This document shows, one piece after another, positions 1 through 7,677 of a DNA stretch of 64,000 nt. A program made the position numbers and the translations under genes. Origin of the DNA: Oscillospiraceae bacterium (GTDB lineage Bacteria > Bacillota > Clostridia > Oscillospirales > CAG-272); NCBI GenBank assembly GCA_015064695.1, contig SVRS01000001.1, positions 155,473 through 219,472 on the forward strand, read 5' to 3'. Every line of letters starts with the position of its first letter. The first letter of the stretch is position 1. The notes beneath the pieces were generated by a model. The model saw nothing but the letters and a program-made list of their open reading frames with translations. It had not been told where the DNA came from and made no database searches.

Positions 1-1399
1 CGCAGGAATCGGCGAAGGGGTTGACGGTATCCACCGAGTGCATATTGTTGTAGAAGTTGTAGCCCCACTGGAGGAAGCCTGCGATGTCATACTTGTACAT
101 CTGCATGCCGATGGAGCGGTTGCGCCAGGCAGGCATGGCTATGAGGCGGTTGGACACGTCCAGGCACTGACCGCTGCAATAGTAGGTCCACAATCCGGGA
201 ACCTGCCCCTCGATGAAGGGCTCGATGCGGCTGTTGGAGGGGATGGGGGTTTTGACAACACCCTGACGGTAGAATTCGTAGTTGGACAGGGCGTCCATAA
301 TGGTGTAGTCGGCCAGGATGTCGTCAACAACGGCCTTGGACCTCTGATACTGCTCAAGCTGATCCAGACCCGGCTCGTCGGAGACGTGGAAGAAGCAACG
401 CTTGTCATTGCCGCTCTTCTTCAGGTGACACAGGAGGGCAGGGAGCATGGTGCGGAGAAAGTGGGTGTAGTCCTCGCCCGTGGCGTCGGTATCCCAGCCG
501 AAGATGCGCTTATATTCGCTCGTGCCGTCGGGGGCTTGCACCGTAGCCATGACCTTGGGGGCATGACGGGCGCCCCACTGGGTAAAGAGGTGGGAAATCT
601 CCATGTAGGGAATGTCCAGGCGGTCACACATATCTACCCAGCGGTCCACCTTGTCAAAGCCGAAGATATAGTCCCCATCGGGGGTGACGGTCACGTCCAG
701 AAGCTGGGTGGTGGTGCGCTCGCCTCCCTCGCGGGTATCCAGGGGCGGGGTAAGGATGGGGGTGAGGAGGAGGGTGATTCCGTTCTTACGGGCGGTGCGG
801 GCGAAATTCTCCACGATCTCCCAATGGCGTTCCGACCAGGGCTCGCAGTTGTAGTAGTTGGCCAGGCAGTCGCAATGGAACCACTGGGTGACGTACACGG
901 TCTGGGGGGGCAGCTCGGCGTTGACCATTTCGATGGTGAGGGTCTCGGCGGAGACGGTGTCCTCGCCGTTCATGAGCTTGACGGTAACGGTATAGGTGCC
1001 CGCGGGGACGGCTCCTTGAGGATCGAAGTCGATCCAAATGGCGCGGAGCTGACTGCGGATAACCTGGACGGTGGCACCGTAGTGGAGGGGCTGGAGCCAG
1101 TCGGGGTAGAGGCCGGGGGCCTTGGAGAGGTAGTTGTCGTCGGGAATATGGGGGTCGACGGGGTGGGAGACGGGCACCAGCTCTACGGTGCGGGCGGTGA
1201 CGTAGTCTGCGGGCAATCCCTCGATAACGAGGGTCAGCATGGCACGATGGGAGGGCTCGTCGGGGGTGGCGGTGTGGAAGAGCTGGAAGGAGAGACGCTG
1301 GTTCTTCATCATGCGGATGAAGGAGAGGGGGGCGAAATTCTCAATGGAATCCTGCAGGAAGGGCTTTTCCAGGGATGAGACGAGCTTGGTTCGGATCAT
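1..1399 (-). CDS. GH123-like DUF4091 protein, 3' end beyond the window
   Basis: About 466 residues are visible, reading leftwards off the window edge. The start is the ATG at 1399, preceded by AAAGGA about 9 bases upstream. There is no signal peptide. The N-terminal part (to about residue 165) looks like a beta-sandwich. Residues from about 168 on match the DUF4091 / GH123-catalytic pattern, with an Asp-Glu pair in VSDEP (D341, E342) in the position of the GH123 catalytic pair, and a WTYYCSG then QWGYNFYN run downstream. GH123 members are beta-N-acetylgalactosaminidases, but most DUF4091 proteins are untested, so the substrate is inferred only. It follows a lipoprotein gene by 29 bases with no promoter between, so it is probably the last gene seen of that operon. 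Family call fairly sure, activity unsure. Confidence 0.75.
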   Translation of the reverse strand, partial: MIRTKLVSSLEKPFLQDSIENFAPLSFIRMMKNQRLSFQLFHTATPDEPSHRAMLTLVIEGLPADYVTARTVELVPVSHPVDPHIPDDNYLSKAPGLYPDWLQPLHYGATVQVIRSQLRAIWIDFDPQGAVPAGTYTVTVKLMNGEDTVSAETLTIEMVNAELPPQTVYVTQWFHCDCLANYYNCEPWSERHWEIVENFARTARKNGITLLLTPILTPPLDTREGGERTTTQLLDVTVTPDGDYIFGFDKVDRWVDMCDRLDIPYMEISHLFTQWGARHAPKVMATVQAPDGTSEYKRIFGWDTDATGEDYTHFLRTMLPALLCHLKKSGNDKRCFFHVSDEPGLDQLEQYQRSKAVVDDILADYTIMDALSNYEFYRQGVVKTPIPSNSRIEPFIEGQVPGLWTYYCSGQCLDVSNRLIAMPAWRNRSIGMQMYKYDIAGFLQWGYNFYNNMHSVDTVNPFADSC

Positions 1400-1428
1400 G
1401 GCGGATGATTCCTTTCTGTTTTATTGTT

Positions 1429-3432
1429 TTATTGCAGGGTAATGCTCTTGATAAAGATGGTATCGCCATCGTCGGCGGCGCCGAAGTAATCCAGGCGAAT
1501 GCCGTGGATATCGCCGGTCCAGAAGCTCAGCTCAGAGAGGTTCAAGGTCAGGGTGTGGTACTGTCCGTCGGCGTAGATCGTGCCGCCGATCGATTTGCCG
1601 CCGGTGGCGGTTTTGATGTCACCGGTCATGAGGAACAGCTCCATGTAGTTGGTTTCCCGACTGTTGGAGGTGGGGCACATGTAGGTGATCTCAATGGAGG
1701 AATAGTCCTCGGCGGTGTAGGTGGTGGGCGCCAGGGTGTAGTCGATCATGAGCTGGGGGTCGGAGCCGTTTCCGTCGATGACGAGCTTCATGGCCTGTTC
1801 GACCACGTCATGCTCGCCCATCAGAACGGTGCAGGTATCCTGATTGGAAAAATCCAAACGGATCATGTCGCCTACCTCGTCGGGGAAGCGCTTGGTTTTG
1901 CCGAAGCGGTCGTCGTTCAAGTCGGGGTTGGTGGAGAAATCCTTGTGGGCGGTAAAGATTTCGCGGATCTGTGCAACGCTGCCCGTGGCGAGGAGGTAAT
2001 CGTATTCCAGAGACTCAAAGGAAACCAATTTGACGGCGCGGGAGGCCGAGATGTAGTTGCAGGGGCCGCCGCTTGCCTCCTTGGTTCCGTCGTACAGGAG
2101 ACGTCCGCCGAGATAGGTGTCAATGTTGGGCACGTAGATACCCATGCCGAAATCGTCCTGGGCGTTGTACCAGGCGCACCAGGTTTCGGAGTTGGATTTG
2201 CGGTAATGGGTACGGGCTATAGGCTCGCCCGCGTTGGAGGAGCCCCAAAAGCCCAGATCGTGGTAGTAGGACAGCTCGTCACCCGTCCAGGGACGGATGC
2301 CCTCGTAGCAGACGTAGTCGCCCAGGTAGCTGACGGTGTAAAAGGCGGGCAGCTCCTGGTCGCCGTAGGGATGCTCCCAGCCGGAGTAATCCGTGAAGCG
2401 GTTTTTGACCTCCACGTAGTCCTCGTGGAGGATGTAGCGATTTTCCATATAGCTCGGGGTGATCTGACCGTCCAAAGCCCAGTCCTGTGGTTGGGCCTTG
2501 ACGTAGATCTCATTTTCGGATATGACGAAATCGATCAATCGGCTTTTGTTCTTATACTGGTCGCCGCCCTGAACGGGGTTATACTTCCAGTCGCGATTGT
2601 CGTAGTGACCGTCGGCCTCGTAGCCGCCCTCAAAGGGGAAGGTACCGTAGTAGGATTGCTGAATGAGGCGGCCCTCGTCGAAGGTGTTGACGAGATTGGT
2701 GAGCCCGTCTATTGAGCAGCTTTTATCTTCCAGATGACTGATGGCTCCGCCCCAGCCCAGGGAGATGCCCAGCTTCAACCGCTGGTTTTCCAGAAAGACG
2801 GTGGCGTTGGCTGCCAGCGACGGAACGTCGGTCTGCTCAATGGATATGTCCGTCAGGGTGAAGGTGGTGGTTTCCTCGGTGCAGGCGGCAACGGTCATAG
2901 CGGTGAGTCTGCGACGGTGCCTGCCCTCCAGGAAATCGGGAACAACGGCGGAGAAGGTATCGTCGCCTGCCTCCAGGAAATAGGAATCCTTTTCGGTGGA
3001 ACCCACCGAAAGGGCGATCTGCAGAGGTTGATCCGAGGTGTAGTCCATGGTGAAGCGGTTAAACTTGGTGTTCAGAGCCTCGTCGGTCATGGTGACGGTC
3101 AGCTCCCCCGAGAAGGTGACCGACCCTGTTGCGGAATCGATGCTATCGTAGCCTGCAAGGTCATAGGACAACCCCGTGGGGGTCACGACGTGGGCGGTAT
3201 CTCCGTTTACGGTGACCTCAAAGGAGGCGGCGGGATCGGTTTCGGACTCCGTATCGGTTTCGGTATCCGTCTCGGTGTCGGTTTCGCCGGCCTGCGTGTC
3301 GGCGGAGGTGGTTGCCGAGGTGGCGGCGTTGGTGGTATCGGGATTTCCGCCATCCGGCTTTTGGCAGGAGGTGGAGGCGGTCAGCAGGAGAGCGGCCAGC
3401 AGGATCGAGGTGACGCGATTGGTGTATTTCAT
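1429..3432 (-). CDS. large lipoprotein of unknown family (paralogue A), C-terminal CBM-like domain
   Basis: A 667-residue predicted lipoprotein. The signal peptide ends at TASTSC (Cys about 23), followed by an acidic Thr/Glu/Asp linker (about residues 40-68). The middle (about 215-490) is shared with the neighbouring 681-residue protein: GWGGAISHLEDK, IQQSYY, YNPVQGGD, QELPAFYTVSYLG, PWTGD, ETWCAW and VPNIDTYL recur in order. The last ~100 residues form a second shared block ending FWTGDIHxIRxDxF, resembling a carbohydrate-binding jelly roll. No named catalytic family is recognised, although the aromatic-rich core resembles a mutarotase-like or polysaccharide-processing beta-sandwich. The start at 3432 has AAGGAG upstream and its own promoter. 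The role in surface glycan breakdown is inferred from DUF4838 and GH123-like neighbours. Confidence 0.8.
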   Translation of the reverse strand: MKYTNRVTSILLAALLLTASTSCQKPDGGNPDTTNAATSATTSADTQAGETDTETDTETDTESETDPAASFEVTVNGDTAHVVTPTGLSYDLAGYDSIDSATGSVTFSGELTVTMTDEALNTKFNRFTMDYTSDQPLQIALSVGSTEKDSYFLEAGDDTFSAVVPDFLEGRHRRRLTAMTVAACTEETTTFTLTDISIEQTDVPSLAANATVFLENQRLKLGISLGWGGAISHLEDKSCSIDGLTNLVNTFDEGRLIQQSYYGTFPFEGGYEADGHYDNRDWKYNPVQGGDQYKNKSRLIDFVISENEIYVKAQPQDWALDGQITPSYMENRYILHEDYVEVKNRFTDYSGWEHPYGDQELPAFYTVSYLGDYVCYEGIRPWTGDELSYYHDLGFWGSSNAGEPIARTHYRKSNSETWCAWYNAQDDFGMGIYVPNIDTYLGGRLLYDGTKEASGGPCNYISASRAVKLVSFESLEYDYLLATGSVAQIREIFTAHKDFSTNPDLNDDRFGKTKRFPDEVGDMIRLDFSNQDTCTVLMGEHDVVEQAMKLVIDGNGSDPQLMIDYTLAPTTYTAEDYSSIEITYMCPTSNSRETNYMELFLMTGDIKTATGGKSIGGTIYADGQYHTLTLNLSELSFWTGDIHGIRLDYFGAADDGDTIFIKSITLQ

Positions 3433-3462
3433 ACGTGATGCTCCTTATGGTGTATTGACTTC

Positions 3463-3491
3463 AGTATAGCATATTTCGATAGGGAAGTCAA
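3463..3491 (-). promoter_or_regulatory. sigma-A promoter of lipoprotein paralogue A
   Basis: On the minus strand TTGACT (3486-3491), a 17-base spacer and TATACT (3463-3468). The surrounding 33 bases (3460-3492) match the promoter at 7481-7513 with about two differences. Confidence 0.75.
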
Positions 3492-3519
3492 GGGGGATTT
3501 GTGATCTTGAACAAGAAAA

Positions 3520-3553
3520 GCCGAAACCGTCGAAAAAAAGTGACGGTTTCGGC
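3520..3553 (-). terminator. intrinsic terminator after lipoprotein paralogue B
   Basis: A 12-base perfect stem (GCCGAAACCGTC and its complement) with an A/T-rich loop, followed on the minus strand by TTTT. It separates the 3562-7443 transcript from the promoter at 3463-3491. Confidence 0.8.
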
Positions 3554-3561
3554 AAAATTGG

Positions 3562-5607
3562 TTATGCGAGGGTGATGCTTTTGATGTAGATGACGTCGCC
3601 TATGGCGGAAGCGCCCTCAAAGAAATCGAAGCGGATCTGATGGATGTCGCCTGTCCAGAAGGTGCAATCGGAGAGATCGGCTTCCAGGGTATGGAACTGG
3701 CCGTCTGCCGTAATGTTCACGCTGAAGTAGGCCTCGGGGGTGGCGTAATGGTAATCACCCGCGCTGAGGAACAGACCGAATTGATAAGAGTCGGCGGAAT
3801 TGGTAGCGGGGATCATATATTCGATCTTCACGGTCTTGTAGGTGTCGGCGGAAAGCGCCTCGGAGTAGGGAACGGTGAAGTTCGGGTCTCCGCCCAGGGT
3901 ACATAAGGTCATGGCCCCCTGTTCTGCGTCGTAGAAAAGCTCGGTGGAGCCGTTGGGCGAGATGTGCTTGCCGTTGAACTCCTTAGTCAGATCCAGATTC
4001 TCCGAGATGGGATCGGCCTGAGGAATGGGCTCGCCGTATTTATACTCGTTATAGGTAGCGGAGCGGTCGGTGATACGGCCCGACGAGTTGTTTCGGTTCA
4101 GATCCGCGTTGTCGGCGAAATCCTTATGCTGAGTAAAGAGGTCGCGGATGCCCTGCAGGGAGCCGGTGGTGATGAGGTAGCTGTATTCCAGCGCCTCAAA
4201 GGAGGTGAGCTTGAGGTGCTTTAGGGGGGCTACATAGTTACAGGGATTCAATTTGGAAACGGGGGTTCCGTCGTAGAGAAATCGGCCTGCCAGGTGGGTA
4301 TCTACGTTGGGGACGAACAGGCCGATGCCAAAGTCGTCCTCGGTATTGGTCCACGCGCACCAGGTCTCGGTGTTGCTTTCTCTGAGACCGAAGCAGCCTC
4401 TCTCCGGCCCTGCCCAGAAGGACAGATCGTCACGGTAGGACAGGGTATCCCCCGTCCAGGGCTTGGTGCCGTTGTAGAAGGAGAAGGTGCCGAGGTAGCT
4501 GACCGTGTAGAAGGCGGGAAGCTCCTGAGAGCGGATATTGTGCTCCCAGCCCGAAAAGTCCACGAAGCGGTTGTCTACCTGTACGCGGTCGTCGTACACG
4601 GTGTAGGTGTTTTCCATGTAGGCGGGGGCAATATCCACGCCGGCCGACCAGTCGCAGGGCTGGGACTTGACGTAAGCCGAGGCGTCGGTCACGACCACAT
4701 CGATGATGCGGCTATGGCCTCCCTTGACGTCGCCGCCCTGGACGGGATTATAGCACCAAAGGGTATCGCCGTAGTAGCCGGGGGTATACTCGTCGGTTTT
4801 GGGATCGCTGTAGTAGGACTGCTGGATCATGCGGCCGGGGTCGTACTCGTTGATGAGGTTTTTCAGCCGCGTATGGTTGTCCTGCTTATCCTCCAGGTAG
4901 GTGATGCCGCCGCCCCAATTCATGCGGATGCCCACCTTGAAGCGATCGTTTTCCAGGTAGTATACGTTTTTGCGGTCGCTTTTGTAAATGGGGTGTTCTT
5001 CGGTCTGAAGAACGCACAGGGCGAAATCGGCGGATTGGTCGTTACAGGTCTCCAACTGCATGGAAGCGATGCGGATGCCCATTTTGCCGTCCAGGTATTG
5101 GCCGATCACGCAGGAGAAGGTATTCGTCCCTGCTTCCAGATAGAAATCATCGGTGACCGAGGCGCCGTCGATCTCGTAGGTGATGGTGCCGTACAGGGGC
5201 TGGGTGGATACGTAGCCCATGATGAAGCGGTTGAAGCTCTCTGCCGTATCGGCGGGGTCGAAGGTCAGGGTCAAGCCCTTGGTAAAGGTCAGCAGGTTAT
5301 TCCGGGCGGACGTGTAGCCCGTGGCGGTATAGGAAAGACCGTCCTCATGGGTGACGGCGGCGGAGTCCTGCGCCTCGGTTACGGTTACGGAGGGGGTGAA
5401 GGACAGTTGGGTGGGCTCGGCTTTGATGCTGGGGGGTGCGTCGGTCATAGCTGAGGTCTCCTCTTGACTTGAAGATTCGGTTGCTTCGGCTTGCGTGTCG
5501 TCGCCCTCGGTGGTGGCGGTTCCGTTACCCTTGCCCGTACAGGCCACAGAGCTTGTCAGCAGGAGGGTAGCCAGAAGCAGAGCGGAGAGCCTGCGCGTGT
5601 GTTTCAT
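3562..5607 (-). CDS. large lipoprotein of unknown family (paralogue B), C-terminal CBM-like domain
   Basis: A 681-residue lipoprotein (lipobox SSVAC, Cys about 23) with an acidic Ser/Thr/Glu linker to about residue 60. It is a paralogue of the 667-residue protein downstream. Both carry a conserved core (MNWGGGITYLEDKQ, IQQSYY, YNPVQGGD, SGWEH, LPAFYTVSYLG, PWTGDTLSY, TETWCAW, VPNVDTHL) and the terminal FWTGDIHQIRFDFF block of a CBM-like sandwich. No catalytic family is recognised. The start at 5607 has AAAGGAG seven or eight bases upstream. It lies 18 bases after the DUF4838 gene, so the two are co-transcribed from the promoter at 7484-7512. A role in binding or cutting a complex glycan at the cell surface is inferred from context. 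Confidence 0.8.
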   Translation of the reverse strand: MKHTRRLSALLLATLLLTSSVACTGKGNGTATTEGDDTQAEATESSSQEETSAMTDAPPSIKAEPTQLSFTPSVTVTEAQDSAAVTHEDGLSYTATGYTSARNNLLTFTKGLTLTFDPADTAESFNRFIMGYVSTQPLYGTITYEIDGASVTDDFYLEAGTNTFSCVIGQYLDGKMGIRIASMQLETCNDQSADFALCVLQTEEHPIYKSDRKNVYYLENDRFKVGIRMNWGGGITYLEDKQDNHTRLKNLINEYDPGRMIQQSYYSDPKTDEYTPGYYGDTLWCYNPVQGGDVKGGHSRIIDVVVTDASAYVKSQPCDWSAGVDIAPAYMENTYTVYDDRVQVDNRFVDFSGWEHNIRSQELPAFYTVSYLGTFSFYNGTKPWTGDTLSYRDDLSFWAGPERGCFGLRESNTETWCAWTNTEDDFGIGLFVPNVDTHLAGRFLYDGTPVSKLNPCNYVAPLKHLKLTSFEALEYSYLITTGSLQGIRDLFTQHKDFADNADLNRNNSSGRITDRSATYNEYKYGEPIPQADPISENLDLTKEFNGKHISPNGSTELFYDAEQGAMTLCTLGGDPNFTVPYSEALSADTYKTVKIEYMIPATNSADSYQFGLFLSAGDYHYATPEAYFSVNITADGQFHTLEADLSDCTFWTGDIHQIRFDFFEGASAIGDVIYIKSITLA

Positions 5608-5625
5608 AGTCCGTACTCCTTTCGG

Positions 5626-7443
5626 TTAGTAGTCCCAATCCCAGTGATCGGGGGGTAAGGCCAGATTGGCTTTTTCGGGGAGCTTAGTGGTGCGCCACTC
5701 GTTCCAGTAGACGCCGGCGGCCTCCACGTCGGCCACGAATACCTTGGCTACCTCCTCGTTGGGATGGAGCATCAGTTGAATGTAACGCCACTGCAGGCGG
5801 GAACGCTGCACGAAGGCCAGCCGATCGCCCGCCAACTCTTCGGCCTTATTCCACCACGCGTCGAGGGTCTCCTCCATGGCGCGGTATTTTTCCTCGGGGA
5901 CCAGGTCGAAGGGATTGGAGCGGATGCTCGAATGAGCCGAGGCGGCCTCGCCGCAGACGTAGTCGATGTACGCACGAATATACATCCAGCCATCGCCGTA
6001 GTAGGCCTTCAGGAATTCGTCCATGTGTTGATAGTAGGTGGCTGCGGTCATGTAGGGATCCATCATGAGCTTGGCCAGCAGATACTGACGAAGCTCTCCG
6101 AACTCACCCGATGCGGAGGAGAAATTACCCTGGGGGAACATCCCCTTTACGCCATGGTCGGCAAAAAAGCGCATATTGTCCCGAAGCACGTTGAAGTTGG
6201 GGTAGGTGGGGATGTAGTAGCTGAAATTGGCGGTATAGTCCCAAATGTAGATGCGGTCGCAGATCTCGTTCCACGCCAACAGATCCTGCACGAAGGCGGC
6301 GTTGACCTCGCAGGTGGGGTCGGACATGGGATGCATCCAGCAGCACTCAATGGAACAAAGACGGATGCAGACGTTGGGGAGGGGACGAGTCTTGAGGGGG
6401 GGCTTGCGGGTGTACTGGTAGGCCAGGGTGTCAATGACCACGTGGGGGTAGTCCTCGGCAATGTCGGCGGCCACGGCGTTGACGAAGCGGAGCAGGGTGC
6501 CGGCGGGGCTCCCTTCCTCGGCATCGACGGCGGCGCAACGGTCGCAGGTACAGTAATTTTGGTTATCGTTTTGGGAGACCGAGAGGAGTCGGGCGTCGGG
6601 GCGGGCGGCCAGTACCTCTCGCACCTTGGCGATGGTCTTTTCCAGAATGGCCGGATCGGTCAGACAGGGCTGTGCGGAGGAATCGGTGCCGGTCAAGGAG
6701 GACAGGGTATGCACGAAGTAGCCTCCGTAGCTCCAATCGTCGCCCATCTCTGCGGGGATACTGCCCGAATTGCAGTTGATGCCGTTCTTGACGCTCCATG
6801 CGGCGTCGGTTTTGGCAGAGAACCAGTTGTTCTCCCGGAACTCAAAGGCGGGCTGATACGCCTCGTAACCCGTGGTGATCATCATTTTCCCTTCAGGAAC
6901 CACCTCCAGCTGGGGGGTGAAATAGCGGATTCCGGCCTGATTCTCCAAAAAACGGTACACGCCGTAGAGCAGACCGCGGCCGTTACCGGCCGTAATGGTT
7001 GTGCCGTCGTTATTTTTGCGAAACACGGCGATCTTATAGCTGTCTTCCTCCATAGCAGGATCGATTTTGAGCTTGATGCGGTAGCTGTCCTCTTGGATCG
7101 TAACCCCCTTCATGCCCAGGTATTTGGTCAGCTCAGATACCGCGTAGGCCTCCGCGGCGGATTCTCCCGCAACGATGGTGACACTGGAGAGGGAGCGGCC
7201 GGCTCCCACTTCGGGCATAGGGTCATTGTCGGTTTCGGTTTCGATATCAGTATCGGTTTCGGGAACGGTATCGGTTTCGGTTTCGCCTACGGTTTCCTCC
7301 GGGGGCGAGACGGTGGTGACCTCGGCCGGGGTGTCCTGCCCTACGGTGGTGGCGGTGCCGTCACCCTTGCCCGTACAGGCTACCGAGCCCGTGAGCATGA
7401 GGGCGGCCAAAAGCAGGGTGGTGAGCTTGCGGGGATATTTCAT
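5626..7443 (-). CDS. DUF4838 lipoprotein (glycan-associated)
   Basis: A 605-residue lipoprotein. The chosen ATG at 7443 has AAGGAG upstream and gives MKYPRKLTTLLL with lipobox GSVAC; an in-frame ATG at 7512 lies inside the -35 box and is rejected. After a Glu/Thr/Asp repeat linker (about 45-75) there is an alpha-glucuronidase/GH20-like N-terminal fold (AVSELTKYLG, GNGRGLLYGVYRFLE, about 85-190). A DUF4838 domain follows (about 200-520), with SVSQNDNQNYCTCDRCAAVDAEEGSPAG, WDYTANFSYY and FPQGNF. DUF4838 proteins sit among polysaccharide-degrading enzymes; the reaction is not established. First gene of the operon with lipoprotein paralogue B. Confidence 0.85.
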   Translation of the reverse strand: MKYPRKLTTLLLAALMLTGSVACTGKGDGTATTVGQDTPAEVTTVSPPEETVGETETDTVPETDTDIETETDNDPMPEVGAGRSLSSVTIVAGESAAEAYAVSELTKYLGMKGVTIQEDSYRIKLKIDPAMEEDSYKIAVFRKNNDGTTITAGNGRGLLYGVYRFLENQAGIRYFTPQLEVVPEGKMMITTGYEAYQPAFEFRENNWFSAKTDAAWSVKNGINCNSGSIPAEMGDDWSYGGYFVHTLSSLTGTDSSAQPCLTDPAILEKTIAKVREVLAARPDARLLSVSQNDNQNYCTCDRCAAVDAEEGSPAGTLLRFVNAVAADIAEDYPHVVIDTLAYQYTRKPPLKTRPLPNVCIRLCSIECCWMHPMSDPTCEVNAAFVQDLLAWNEICDRIYIWDYTANFSYYIPTYPNFNVLRDNMRFFADHGVKGMFPQGNFSSASGEFGELRQYLLAKLMMDPYMTAATYYQHMDEFLKAYYGDGWMYIRAYIDYVCGEAASAHSSIRSNPFDLVPEEKYRAMEETLDAWWNKAEELAGDRLAFVQRSRLQWRYIQLMLHPNEEVAKVFVADVEAAGVYWNEWRTTKLPEKANLALPPDHWDWDY

Positions 7444-7483
7444 AGCTGTTATTCTCCTTGGAAGCAGATTGGTGGTTGGGTTC

Positions 7484-7512
7484 AGTATAGCATATTTTGA
7501 CAGGGAAGTCAA
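7484..7512 (-). promoter_or_regulatory. sigma-A promoter of the DUF4838 operon
   Basis: Minus-strand TTGACT (7507-7512), 17-base spacer, TATACT (7484-7489), about 40 bases before the ATG at 7443. Nearly identical to the promoter at 3463-3491. Confidence 0.75.
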
Positions 7513-7609
7513 GAGGTTATACCCGATTTGGGGGATTTTTGGAGGGCTTTTGTGTCAACATATACAAAAACATACCGTGCGCCTTTGTGTAATATCGTTT
7601 TTTTCAATC

Positions 7610-7638
7610 TTTTCAAAATCCGTCGGATGTGGTATAAT
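7610..7638 (+). promoter_or_regulatory. promoter of typA
   Basis: TTTTCA (7610-7615), 17-base spacer, consensus TATAAT (7633-7638), about 40-52 bases before the candidate starts. Confidence 0.6.
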
Positions 7639-7677
7639 AAGATGTTAAATTTGTAATCCCGTAATTTATAAAGAAGG

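Noticed and set aside
38..2715. Two long plus-strand open frames (38-1378 and 1375-2715)
   Set aside because: Their translations are Gly/Val-rich and low in Lys with no family motifs; they mirror the minus-strand GH123-like and lipoprotein genes, a common effect of GC-rich codon use.
5764..7500. 578-codon plus-strand open frame
   Set aside because: Antisense shadow of the DUF4838 gene; no ribosome site and no recognisable domain.
7444..7512. Upstream in-frame ATG for the DUF4838 gene
   Set aside because: It falls inside the -35 box of a consensus promoter and would bury the signal peptide.
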